This document shows, piece after piece, positions 32,596 to 44,666 of a DNA stretch of 64,000 nucleotides. A program made the position numbers and the translations under genes. Position 1 is the stretch's first letter. Each line of letters opens with the position of its first letter. The stretch covers positions 282,173,348 to 282,237,347 of the forward strand of contig NC_073746.1 of the NCBI RefSeq assembly GCF_029784135.1. Direction: 5' to 3'. A model generated the notes under the pieces. It saw only the letters and a program-made list of their open reading frames with translations, was not told where the DNA came from and ran no database searches. This DNA comes from Toxorhynchites rutilus septentrionalis (Eukaryota; Arthropoda; Insecta; Diptera; Culicidae).

Positions 32596-33960
32596 GTAAA
32601 TCGTCTTCAATTGATCAGCACTATGACCGAGAATGTTACTACATTCGAGGACTAAGCATACGACTGCTCTTTAGTTCTTTTTACCACATAAATGAAAAAA
32701 TAAGTCACAATACAATTGTCTTCTGTTAGAAAACAAATAGTTGCAAGATTTCATCAGCGTTTTGGCTCAAATCATCATGAAACCGTGAGTATTTTGAACA
32801 TTGTTTTGCTTTTTCCATATACACTTCATTTTGGATGCAAATAATTACGACACCATATTTTGCTTTCCAATACAAATATAATTCACCTTGCTAAAAAAAT
32901 AATCTGTCAACTATTCCCGTTGGCGTCATTTAGCTTCGTTTCACGGTTTTTGGGGGGCTTCAAAGATAGTAATTGATTTTCAGGCGGAATGAACATGTTT
33001 TTAAAATTAAAATTATAAATGAAACCCCAGGATATACTTCTAGGCGCCTTGGCTAACACCACTCTTCAGCCATCTTGGAAGTTTAGTGTCTAGTTTCTGC
33101 GATATCGGAAAAAAACCTCTTATTTCATCACATAAAATAAACATTCTATACGTTAAAGTAAATTTTCATTCATAATTTTGATTTTGAAAGCATTCCACCT
33201 GAATATCCATCATTATTTTTCCTCCCAATGAAAGCACACGTAGACTAATGCCGTCTACGCGAATATACTCTTAAAAATCAGAATCCGAATTGGATTACCA
33301 TTCCAATAATACAAAAGCAAAAGCAGCAGGTTTTCCATTTTAATAACCTTTATTTTTAAATTTTCCGGAACAATACTCGGAACTTGACAGTTCAGTATAG
33401 TTGTATTGGTGAACCCGAGTGCCTACCCGTGAAACATCTCATTGCGAAACTAACAGCTTTCGGGGCGAACTTAATGCGACACTGAGTGCGAATCTGAGTG
33501 AATAAAAAAACGTTTTGACAGCAGTTAGTGAGGCACTGGGGTTGAAACTGAACAAAAACGAATTCACTATTAGTGACGAAACAGCCTCACCTTAAGATAT
33601 ATTTTTAGACACCTTGTGCCTCACAAGCACGAATGGTGCCACCAGATGTAGACACTGTTCATTTGTCGTCGGGATAATCTGGGGCCCACTGCTTTCACAG
33701 GGAAACAAAAGTCATCGCTGCATTTTTCATAGGATTCAGTTTTTTTTCTTTCATCCATTCCTTATCAACATATCCTTCGACGATTCTGTTTGGATTTGAT
33801 AATACACATTTCCTGTTAGTGCAGCTCACCCCACCTAATCACCCATTTGTCTCAGTCATGTGACTTAGCAACCGGAAGGTGTTAGATTTGTGCGCATCGG
33901 ATCGCAATCTTGCTAGAGCAAATAAAAGCTGAATTACAGAGGCAACGAAAGAGTGCTACA
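32596..33960. other. HPS5: Intergenic / HPS5 upstream region
   Basis: No gene recognised. The HPS5 promoter and 5'UTR should lie near the right side. The region is AT-rich with no TATA box in a convincing place. Confidence 0.4.
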
Positions 33961-36900
33961 ATGATAATGGAAGCACTCAAGCATTACGGTCTTAGTCAGC
34001 GTACAGACCTTTCACAGGCTATATATTTACCACTGCGGAACACTAAACGAATCAAGGTAAGGCGGACAGTTCCATTCCTTCGAAGGCCTAATTTTCGCTT
34101 CGTTTGTGTGTAAATAAGAAAAAACATTTCGAGATTGTTGTCAATTTGTTTCCTTTCAGTTCACCTGTTTTGATGTGTCGGAGAAATATCTTATTTTCGG
34201 AGCAAACTCCGGTAGTTTGTATATATACGATCGAGCCACTGTTAATTTCCTCTGCATTATTCCAAGTCAACTGGGTACGATAAGCCAAATGTTGATATCA
34301 GGTAGTGGAAAGCAGATTGCAGTGGCAAATCTTCGGGGAACGATTGGTGTCGTGCTTGATTTGGAGAGCTCGGGTACGAAGGAGGTTCTCCTGACGGAAA
34401 TAGGTGAGGGAACCACCACGACGAGTAAGGGAGCGTTTGTGACCTGCTTCTGCTGGGGTGAAGACGAAAAGGAGTTATATTGTGGAGATTCAAAGGGGAC
34501 TGTTTCATTGCTACAGCTGTCCATGTTTATGGTAGGTTATTTAATTAGGGATCGCTCATATCTAACCAAGTGGTTTCGTTGCAGGGTCGCAACATTCTGA
34601 ACATTACTCTGAATCCGGTGTTGCTGCTTGATAATCAGATAGTACAAATCGATAGGTACAAAGAACTGCTACTGGTATCGACGATGTCCAAGTGTGTTTT
34701 ATGCAACACGGTGCGCGAAGAATTTAAACAGGTTTGTATGAATAGGCAGTAATAGAAGATGGATTCATTGAGCACTAATAGCGAGAACTTCACCGTTTCA
34801 ATGTATTCTTACTTGCGCCATTTCTTATTAGATTTGAGTTAAGATTTTTATGCCAAATAATAACTTTATTTTGAGTAGTATAGGTTTGAAACCGATTACC
34901 AACGGTGGACTCGAGTTTAGAAGGGTGACATATTTTCTTCAGGAAAAGGATAAGATATAAGGCGATTGTAACAATGATCACACTCAATTCTTAAACCTAT
35001 TCTCATATCTATTATGTATTTAAATTTCTACTTATTCTATTGTTAGTAAGAAGGGAACCGATTAGATCGGAACCGGCTGATTGTGCTGTTTTCCTCGGGC
35101 CCGTAGATAGTTTTCTGAATTCAGTCTGACGACAAGATACACCTCGTACGACCAAACAACGTGCTCGGTGTCGTGATGAAGGGACGCAGACAAACATGAT
35201 GACATAACAGCGTCTGTATAAAGTAATCGAAATTTTTCGTATCTTCTCAAGGAAGTACGGCGAGTGCTTTTCCGGCCTCCCTGAACGAAAAGTCTCAACA
35301 GAGCACATGTCGTGAAGGGACGCTGTCCAGTGCCCAGAACCCAGTGTATCTCTGCCAATTCAGCAATATACACTGAGCAAGGAAGCAGAAGACATGGAAA
35401 GTGCTGAAAGTTTTGTTGAACATTCCAAATCATGGGGACTCGTTCATAGAGGATCCATCGGTAAAGTACATATTACCACAATTGATACGCCCATACTTTT
35501 CGTTCGAACGATCTCCGATCGATGTGAATCTGAACTTCCATGGATTTCCTGCTTCATGGACAGGTCAAAATGCATATAGGAATTGATGTAGTAAGGAAAA
35601 CAAACACGGTTTCCTGATATGAGCTCATGAATCCAGAGTGAACGTCGGCTGCTCAAAATTTCCGTTCACCAATGGGTTCATAACCTTACACCGGATGAGG
35701 AAACAAAGAAATGACAAATTGAAGCGATTTTTTAGTGGGAGTACGCCTGCCAAAAACTCGAGACTCATGGTGTGCGTTGAGGGCATACATCCCAACGCAA
35801 TACGGAGACAAAGGTACTGAGTTCGCTCGAGTTTGATTATGTGTGTTTTGACAGCTGATTGAAAACAGAAACTGCCATACTCCATCACTGAGAGAAAAGT
35901 TGTTCGATACAACATTATAAGATCTTCTGAATGGGCTCCCCACCAGGTGCCAGTTGCACGGAGAAAGTTTATCCTTTGTTCGTAGTTTTTACTCAGATAC
36001 TCAATATGGACCCTCCAAGTACATTTGGAGTCGAACCAGTCCCCAAGATACTTGAATGACATAGCATGAGTGATCGGATTACTCAAAAGTTGAAGCTGTG
36101 GCTCCTCTGGTTTATGCTTCCTAGAAAAGAGGAACATCTCTGTTTTCTTCGTGGAGAACTCAATCCCTAGACCAATAGCTTAGGTTGAACAATTATTCAA
36201 AGTATATTGTAAGGGTCCTTGCAAGTCGGATTCTTTTAATCCTACAACAGATACCACTTCATCATCTGCAATTTTGTGTAAGGCAATTGTCAATGTCGCT
36301 TACGTAGAAGTTGTACAAAAGGGGACTAAACCATAAACCCTGGGGGATGTCTATGTAGGAGACCTGACTTACTGCCGAATCTCCGTGAGAGAAATTCAAA
36401 TGTTTCTCGGAAAGCATGTTATATAACATGTTAGAGGCGAATGAACTGAAAAGTTTAAAGCCTCTTTAATCCAACATCATCATCATCATATAACATGTTA
36501 TTCAAATAGAGGTGGCATACCCTGAGAGTGTAATTTTTCTGACAACACTTCTAATGAAACTGCATCAAAGGTCCGCTTTATGTCCAAGACAGGTGTATGA
36601 CACAGGGGTATGACTAAAACGTCAGATCCCTCGTATTGCCAGTGTACCCAATATTGCTGCGGTTTACTGACATTTTGGTTCTATCAATTACTATTGTTTA
36701 CAACTCGGTCCGGTTATATAGTCGAATAGTTGCTAACCTTAAATTCCATGTTAAATTTGAACACCTCCATGTGAAACCGAAATATGAAAATCGCTCATGC
36801 AGTTAAAAATAAAGCATCTCCGTGATTTCAATGATTTAAATCCTCGTAAATGATATGTTAGTAAACAAATGACGCCATATTGATTTTGATTTTGGGTAGC

Positions 36901-39900
36901 CTATATTCAATTGATGGACGGTACGAATTGATGTCGGAGATTTCCTGGTTTTTTAATAGCTATAAATCGTACTTGTCTTCAAGCATCCGGAACAATATTT
37001 TGCTCCAGAAACTGATTAGATAAATTCAACAAGTGATGCTTCACCACAGCGAGGAGTTTTTCCAAGAAGTTGAATTTAATTTTATTATATCATTATCTCA
37101 TCATGGATTGGGAGGCCTTCGACGAATGGTGGAACCTAGGATGGATTCGTTTGAGCGCGAACTTCGCTGTCATAGATCAAACGCGAAAGGAAGTTATATT
37201 CCTCCATTCCTCTGGAGTTGATGGCTAGAGCAATCACGTCCGCATATTCTTTCTAGTCAATGTGTCTCGTTATGCCGTACACCATGTTTATTGATTCGAA
37301 AGAATTCGACCCAGTGATGATGTAAATTTTGATTGGCAAGTGATCACTACCGTTGGGATCCTGGATAACATTCCACTTGCAATCTAACAATAGTGAACTC
37401 GAGCAAAGCAAAAGGTAAAGACACTAGGGTTTAGGTACACATGTTGTTTACATATATGTGTATTAAAGAGGCAGTGGATGTATGGAAAAAAATCATCGAA
37501 CCATGTACATTTTGTTTATTAGCCCAACAAAATCACCTACGCAAAGTTTCAGCTCAATCGGGCATGATTTAGGGGGTGCCTCAAAGCGCCCAAAGTTTTG
37601 ATTTTTTGATCCCGAAAAATAAGTAAAGGAAATTTGGAAAATCGAAAATTTATTTTCGATGCCAAATGATTCAAAAATGCGTAAAACTTCGAGATATGAT
37701 GTCATCTCGATAAAAAATTTTTGGGCGAAAATCGACCTTCTGGGACTTTGAAGGTATGGAAAAAAATTAATCATCGAATTCAAAGAATCGACCATGTAGG
37801 GTAGATAGGGGCAGTATGGTCCCCCTAAGAACGAAACGTCCTAAATCATGTAGGAACATCTATAAATTATGCTACATATTAAAACCTCACGATTTGAAAT
37901 CTTATTGATCGATGTAGATTGTATGAATACGTTTTAAAGAAGTTTATGTGGAAAAATTACACTTTTAAAAATGTGTTCCATTTCCACCGATCGAAAACAC
38001 TACGGGGCAAAAAGGGCCGCCATGCGGGGTAATATGACCACGTTTATTAATTCAAAAATTTAAGCATGTTTTTGTAGGGGAATAACCTAACGAGTTCATA
38101 AAACGAAACCTGTGTATTTCACTGGATTCCATTCAGTTTGCATGCACAAAAAATAACAATGTGATCAACGTGATTGGAATACAATTTTACGTTGCTCGAA
38201 ACAGGAACAGAGAATATCTGTGCATCGATAGCATTGGTTCCGTTTATCGCAACCCGTAGAGAACTGAATTGTGTCCCACAGTAGCAACATAAGGTGTCCT
38301 GTGGAATATTCTATAATGGTTATTCCTTGCTCAGCAACCTGCGCTCATCTGCCTTTTTCTCCGCATTACTAGGATTTTGGAATTTTTGGTCTGCACCTGT
38401 CGAATAAAGATAATAATTTTTATTTTACTTGCTGCTCCTATGGAAACAAAGATAGTTACTGGAATCACTGATGTTTTATCGACGTTGATTTGCCTTTCTG
38501 GTGGAATGTTGTATTTCTGCTGTACTTCCTCCAGTAAATCGTAGAATTTCCCGACTGCAACGCAATTGAATCATTTAGTCCTAGCGGTGGATGTTGCTTC
38601 TGGTGAGATTTGTGGGTGACACTTTCGAAAACCAGCCAGCCAATCTATTCCGGCTAATTGATTTTGACTATTAAAAGGGTGAGAAATGTAGAGCAGTAAA
38701 AAGTTTGCACAACGTAGATAACGTTTAAGTGGGCACAATGCACTAAGGATGCTTGTAACACTGTCGTACTTCTCTTCGCTACATCGGTGGCCGCGTTCAA
38801 GGTCTGTGACCACTTTTTACAATTGGATGTTCTGATATAATTCCGCATCATGATTCCACATCTAACTATTTCCAACTATGTTTACAAATTTTGACAGCTG
38901 TTTTTACAGGTTATGTTGAAAAAATAACTGGTCATAATGCCCCAAGCAGGTATGCACATTCCGCCTCATACATTTACGCTCAATAAAAATGAACCGTTCT
39001 TTTACATGAAACGGCAAAGCAGTTATTGCGCAGTGAAAATGTTCAGAAATAATACCAGTACGAATTGATATAAAGAGCAGAGTCATAAACGCATACATCC
39101 CCCCCCCCACCCATCGAAGATTTTCGAGGATCAAAAAATTTAAACTTTGGGCGCTTCGACAATTTGTGCATTTACAATTTCAGCGGTCTTGCTTACATTT
39201 TCGCCTTTATGAAACAAAAAATGTAAAATGTATCAAACGTGGCTCAGGAAGGAATCAGCATATGTCAGCAAGTTGCTTACGGCTAACCGCTACTCTCGGA
39301 GGCCAATACTAGCTGACGACACAGAGGTCTCTTCCTCTGATGTTTGTATGATAAGCGATAGCTTCGATCTCCTCAATGAGTGCTTCTTGTTGATCCCCAA
39401 TCGCACCCCTCCGTATCTGTCACCACTATAAGCGTATAACATTAAATAAAAAAGAGATTATTTCGCGAAAAAGGTCATGTTTCGGCCAGAGCAAAAACAT
39501 CACAATTGAAGTTATGAAAATTTGAATGTATCCATTTTGGGGATAAGACTACGACAATTCCAGTGACACCTCTCCATTTGAATTACACATCAAGAGACAT
39601 GTTTGCATCAATTGCTGCAAATAAGTCTTCAGTACTGGAAACATTACGGTGACAATGGTTCCAATAGAGTCAGAAACATTAAAAAACGTGAAGATTTGAT
39701 CCACAATGTCGAGCAACCTTATAAATCGCGATTGGGAAGTTGTACTTGACGGTAAAACAGGGACAGTTGGGGTTTTTTATGTCCCCTCGAGTGCAGGGTC
39801 GTTCGAAGATGAACTCTTCCAACGAAAGCCAGCAGGACCTTATTTTGCTTGTCCGCTGCATTCGATTTTCTAGAAAAACTAACAGTGGATTTCACCGGAG

Positions 39901-42900
39901 GGACTTGTATTTAAACTTTGGGAGAGGTCAAATTTTTGCGCCGGGGATTCCCTTTGAAAATAAACGGAGTGCTCTCGTTAGATTTTTATCTCATCTGTTT
40001 ATTTTATTAGCATTTTCGCCTATATTTTTTTTTGTCTAACAACAATTTTTGTTGTATATTACACAGTAACCATTGTTCAGGCGTAAGAGTATTCCTATCT
40101 TATCGATACACATTTTTAATTTATTACACAGTAGCCATTTAAACGTAAAAGTATTCCTATTCTATCGATACACGACACATGTCGCTTTTTTCGGCGCAAG
40201 AATATTCCTATTGTTCGAATGTTCACCGTTGGACTGTACACAGCGAGACTGTTGATATGAGGCTTCCATTGTTGTGTTATCAATAGCGCCAATTACCGAC
40301 GCAGCAGACCGTAATGTGAGCGGTAAGGGGTTGGGATTACCGTTACATGATGATTGTTGCGTGGACGTAGCTAGAATAACACACAAAGATGGTCAGTTGA
40401 GGGACCTGAGCTCATGATCGTTCGCTCAGTAGCGAACACACAACCAATTAGGCTACGAAGACCCCCTCAGTTATGTCCGCCTCATTTCGTTAACTGGCAG
40501 CGAAGCGAAGACATTGTTTGTTGGTAATTGTTGTTGTTGTCGTTGAGTCAGTGGAGAAGTGCCCTTTAAAATTTCCGCGAAAGTGTGTTCCTCAGTCGCC
40601 CTGCAGGTTTCACCCACATGTTCTCCGCAAGTGGCACAACCCTCTTTGTTGGCGCAATATGTTGCTGTGTGACCAACTGACTTGCATTTTTGGCAAGTCA
40701 TGTGCTTTGCAAGAAGAGTCGCACCGGTAGCCTCAAGTTGCCATAACGCCATAACGTAGTCAGGGAGGGCGGAACCAACAAAAGTTACTCGAAACGTGAC
40801 GGACGGCGTGAATTTTGTTTTTTTTCCTTCATGGGAGACTTTCCTAGTTGGCGGCAGTTCAAGGTTTTTAACACTCATCAAAAGGGACTGTTTTAATCTA
40901 CCATCTCCTTCTTTTATAATTTCACACGTCAGACCTCCTTCCGTTGCCACCCCCGAGATTTGTACGTCATGGGAAGGAACATAGGCACAATATTCTTGGG
41001 TAAACCTCTGGTCAACCCTAATATCATATGCGTGTTTCAGATCAGCAACGACAACTCACAATTTGTTCGGTATAACCTTTTTAACCTTTGAATGGTCGAG
41101 GGTTGAGCGGAAGCAGAAACAGTAGGGTTGAGTGGCGATATTGAGGGTTGAGCGGGAGCGGGAGATTGAAGGGGCGAAGGGAAAAGGTTAGCAATTTTAT
41201 TTGAGTGGGGCTTGTTGAGGTGGGATAACTCCTCGGAAGAGATGAAGGCGCGTATCGCCCGCGATGGAGGACTTCTTCCTCCCGCTGGTTGTGATTGCTT
41301 TTCACTTCACTCTCGCAATACAGAAAACCCCGTTAGATCGAAATAATTACTTCACCAGCCACGAAACCGATAACGCTCTTATTTCATTTCGTTATTATTT
41401 CATATTTCTATCGCGATCAACGGCAGAAGAGCATATAATAAAACGAAATTAAAAAAATCGCATTTGAATTGTTCTTACTATTCTGAACAACATGAATCAT
41501 GAACAACATAAAGTTTTCATATTAACGGACTCTTCATATATTGTTCATTCTTCACTTCCCAGATCGGAAATCGCCCCCGGGACGGTCCCTATGGAGGAAC
41601 ATTCATTGTGACCTCCAGCGCTGATCTTCTTCCACAGAATGAAGAGAAGACGGGGAATGACGATAATGTCAATGAATCGACGATACCTAAGTCAACGACC
41701 GATAGTCCACGTACCGAGGTACGAATTTTTTGCTCCAGGCCGGGGTCTCGCCTCTGGGAGGCAGACGTAGAAGGCAACGTGCTTCAGACACATCAGTTTC
41801 GACAGAAAATAAATGGGACAAACGAGGAAGGTTGCCAGGACGATATAATTGCATTTAAACGCCTGCACGCGGTTCTAAATCGGCTCATCCTGGTACATGA
41901 TGATAGTGGAATATTTCTGATAGATCCAATAGTCTCTAGGGTGGTATTGAGCATGAAGGATTTTGAGCAAATCGAACGCATTGCAGTTGTAGGAGAAGAT
42001 CTTTACGTGTTTAATGGTGAGCAGAAGCTGCTAATGCTCAAAATTGACATTGAACAGAAAGAGCGACCAGAAAGCGTATTCCGCATTACTAAAGAAAAGA
42101 AAAATTCGCCATTCAGGGAAAATGGCGTTTACATCCTTGATCATTTGTTCAACAATAACGGCTCGAAAGAAACACTGCAGACAGAAGTGACCATTAAGGA
42201 AGCTCTGGTTTCAGTCGTACGTGGCAAGTATGGAAGAAACATAAAGCAGATGTTCCTAGGATACGACCAAATAGGTCCCGAAAGGCCAAAAACATTGAAC
42301 GTTGTAAAGACTTACAATAGTGAAGAGAACTACAATAACATTACCCGGGTGTTGCCAACCGAAGATGCTAGTCCCGCGGAGGAAGTGGAATCTGGAGAGG
42401 AAGTAGTCCCTAAGAGGAATCCTCCGAAGAAGATGTTTTCAATGTCGCTTCTGAATGATTATCAGCTCAGTGAGGATGACAAGGATGTGCGTAATTTGTA
42501 TTTGGTGTACCGTTCATCCAGTATTAGTAATCTTAATTTTGCCGACCGCTACGCAAAAATCTTCGATTCTTACGACTCGAAAACGATTGTAAGCTTACTG
42601 CGCAAGTTGGAAAACGTGATGGACGAAAATGACGAGGACAATTCCAGGTTGAAGTGTATTCGAATATATTTCGACTATCTGAAGGTGGAATTAGTCTGGG
42701 AAATAGACGCTGAATCAAGGGCTTATATTAAAGAAAGCTTTATCGAGTACAATCAGAAGGTCCTTGAGAAGGAACTTCGCCTTCTCGATAAGTGTGAATC
42801 ATGCGGCCACTGCTTAAGACCTAACGCTAGTTGTCATTATCTCGAGATCGGAACAACTCTAGTTCAATACTATTGGTCACGGAAAGAGTATGCCGAATGT

Positions 42901-43470
42901 TTCGAGCTTGTTCGACAAATTCCCTACCTCTGGCATACGATAGCCAAATTTTACATCCAGGATCGACGGGAGGACAAAATGATTCAATGCCTGTGGAACG
43001 TGGGAGATTGCAGCTTGCTAGAGTGGGCTGCCAGTGAGCTGTTTCTGCTTGATCATTGGCGCCAGCTACTCGACTTGATGTTAACATGTTACAATAGCAA
43101 TAGCCTAATGTGTCTAAACTGTGATAAACTTTGCACGCTTGCCGATGCCGAACGGAATCCGCTGTGGGGATCTGATAACACGCCGTGTTCGTTGGCAAAT
43201 AGGAACGACAATAACAATCCGAGTAATAAAAAGGATACTAACCGCCGCACGCATTGTAGCAGCACCAAAAACAGTAATACTAATGCTAAGGTTAACGATA
43301 GTAATTGTAAATTCTATAGCTGGAACTATGTTGTTAGCGTGGCCATCAATAGTGGCAATATTGGTGGGAAAGCATTGCTTAATCTTCTAAGAGGCTACGA
43401 TGAATACATTCCAAAGGGTGCAATAAGTACAAGCTTTTATCTTAAATGCCTACTAAACGTCACGGAATGA
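33961..43470 (+). CDS. HPS5: HPS5 (BLOC-2 complex subunit)
   Basis: Four exons: 33961-34056, 34160-34531, 34585-34731 and 41563-43470, all with GT/AG borders in phase 0, giving 840 residues. The first ATG in frame is at 33961; a stop lies upstream at 33883. The N-terminal half aligns block by block with HPS5 beta-propeller sequence ([74 protein letters not shown]). The C-terminal half is helical, with a Cys cluster CESCGHC at about 616. The length suits insect HPS5 (Drosophila pink is similar); the human protein is longer. HPS5 works with HPS3 and HPS6 in BLOC-2 to deliver cargo to lysosome-related organelles, including eye pigment granules. Intron 3 is 6831 bp and full of transposon remains. 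Confidence 0.95.
34775..34870 (-). repeat. Feilai SINE remnant
   Basis: GAACTTCACCGTTTCAATGT, TTACTTGCGCCATTTCTTAT and TTATGCCAAATAATAAC follow, with many changes, the inverted 3' part of the Feilai copy at 18630-19802. Lies in HPS5 intron 3. Confidence 0.6.
35040..36640 (-). pseudogene. LOA-type LINE reverse transcriptase, decayed
   Basis: On the minus strand, broken frames give [36 protein letters not shown], an ADD(E)VVSVVG active-site block, [57 protein letters not shown] and [20 protein letters not shown]. The order is that of the palm, thumb and connection of a non-LTR reverse transcriptase; the wording resembles LOA-clade elements of Aedes. The longest piece is 36137-35625. Stops and frameshifts are many. 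It is antisense to HPS5. Confidence 0.8.
37466..37795. repeat. Family B satellite-like repeat
   Basis: GGCAGTGGATGTATGGAAAA, AAAGTTTCAGCTCAATCGGG, GATGCCAAATGATTCAAAAA and AACTTCGAGATATGATGTCA occur in the same order as at 63515-63840. At about 37750 a second unit begins (AAGGTATGGAAAAAAATTAA), showing a tandem arrangement of about 280-330 bp. Confidence 0.75.
37796..38060. repeat. MITE fragment rich in GGGG-type ends
   Basis: GGGTAGATAGGGGCAGTATG with CCCCCTAAG at the left and TGCGGGGTAATATGACCACG at the right resemble the mosquito MITE group at 29390-30356. One end appears missing. Confidence 0.4.
40057..40178. repeat. Imperfect tandem repeat, two units of about 68 bp
   Basis: ATTACACAGTAACCATTGTT followed by GTATTCCTATCTTATCGATA, then again ATTACACAGTAGCCATTTAA with GTATTCCTATTCTATCGATA. 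A third partial unit may follow near 40195. In HPS5 intron 3. Confidence 0.65.
40385..40465 (-). repeat. tRNA-like SINE head
   Basis: The minus strand GGTCTTCGTAGCCTAATTGG has an A-box-like sequence, followed by GCTACTGAGCGAACGATCAT and a weak B-box-like GAGCTCAGGTCCC. Probably a decayed tRNA-derived SINE; a true tRNA is unlikely because the arms do not pair well. Confidence 0.4.
40471..41080 (-). pseudogene. LINE ORF1 (gag-like) fragment with CCHC knuckle
   Basis: The minus frame 40950-40471 contains [18 protein letters not shown] and [18 protein letters not shown] (C-x2-C-x4-H-x4-C), then a second knuckle-like [12 protein letters not shown]. Upstream, [16 protein letters not shown] extends the same frame. 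These are typical of ORF1 proteins of mosquito LINEs. It has the same orientation as the reverse transcriptase at 35040-36640 and may once have been the same element. Confidence 0.75.
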
Positions 43471-44030
43471 GACAAACACAAACCATTTACCTATTATTAT
43501 GTATATAGTGACAGATACATTCCCTTCCGGATGAACTATCAGCATATCTTTTGAGCCTAATCTGCATGAAGTTAGAAATTTGATACAATCAAAGTGTTGC
43601 GTGCGTTCGTATAGTTTGTACATACAATCCATCTTGACCACAAATATTTACAGTTCTGACATGTACAACAAAGTGTTCGTAGAAAAGAGTAAAGACAACG
43701 TATTTGAAAGAACCATTAATCACAACCTCGGCACAGAGGAAAGATATAATCCATTTCGAAATTTGGTAACGCAGGCGTTGCCTCCGCGTATTACAACAAA
43801 ATATTTTTACATAATACATTACATGATGAAAATGTAGAAAGCTTTCAATGTTCATAAGAAAGGCTAGAATCATACTTAACCGCAGTGACAAAAAATCTCC
43901 GACGTTCTTACAGAATACCGCATTGTTCACACCTATTATATACAAAATATGAATTATTTTTTGGAAATAAAAAAGGAGTTTGCTTTACAACTATTAATGG
44001 ATACTATCGACAATAAACATCCCGGAAAAT
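43471..44030 (+). other. HPS5: HPS5 3'UTR and convergent gene end
   Basis: From the HPS5 stop to the COX16 stop is only 560 bp. A plus-strand AATAAA at 43966-43971 probably ends HPS5. No strong minus-strand AATAAA was found for COX16, so its transcript may overlap HPS5. Confidence 0.55.
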
Positions 44031-44411
44031 CTAATGGCTAGCCCGCTGTTGCATCGTCTCATCCTCCCAGGGACGTGGACCACGCACGCTCTCCCAATTG
44101 TCGATATCGAGTGCCTTGATCTTCTCGAACTCCGTCTCCAACGTTACTTCTTCTGGTTTTTTCATCACCAATCCATGTTTCTCCGCTTCCTCTTGAGTGA
44201 GTGTACCCTTTTTGGAGTATGTATACCTACGAGAATAAATCCACACGTAATATAAAAGCATGACGTAACATCAAATCATATCACTATACCTAAGCTGAGC
44301 GAACTGTTTGAGTCCAAAGGAACCTGCGACGATTAGCACCAGGAAAGGAACTCCGAATCGGAAGAATTTCTTCTGGGTGTAAGACTGCAGTTTGCTTAGG
44401 ATAACGTTCAT
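44031..44411 (-). CDS. COX16: Cytochrome c oxidase assembly protein COX16
   Basis: Two exons on the minus strand, 44411-44290 and 44226-44031, with a 63-nt intron (GTATAG...CTCGTAG), give 105 residues, the usual COX16 length. The protein has one membrane helix near the N-terminus (FGVPFLVLIVAGSFGLKQF) followed by the family signature QLRYTYSK, and then LETEFEKIKALDIDNWESVR and GPRPWED near the C-terminus. COX16 sits in the mitochondrial inner membrane and helps mature COX1/COX2 during complex IV assembly. The ATG at 44411 was chosen because it gives the standard length; an upstream in-frame ATG (44495) would add 28 non-conserved residues. The gene is convergent with HPS5, and its upstream side meets a transposon 325 bp away. 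Confidence 0.95.
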
Positions 44412-44666
44412 GTTGCTGGAGAATGTTATGCGAAGTATTAGCAAAATTTTGAAAATATGCTCCTTTAAGAACAATTTCTGTACGCTTTCGGACAAACTGG
44501 ATGTTTTTTCATATTCCTATCAAGTTATTTACCTTATGAAACTGATCCAACTGTAGTTTGGTGGTTTGGTGTTTATATTAATCCGCGATGACAGATGTAC
44601 GGTATTGACGTCTTGTCACGATTCCATTTATAGCAAATAGAGATGTCGGTTAATCATTCGATTAAT
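44412..44666 (-). promoter_or_regulatory. COX16: COX16 upstream region
   Basis: The 255 bp between the COX16 start codon and the inverted-repeat element at 44667 must hold its 5'UTR and core promoter. No TATA box is convincing. Confidence 0.35.

Noticed and set aside
40385..40465. A genuine tRNA gene
   Set aside because: The B box is degenerate and the arms do not pair into a cloverleaf; a SINE head is more likely.
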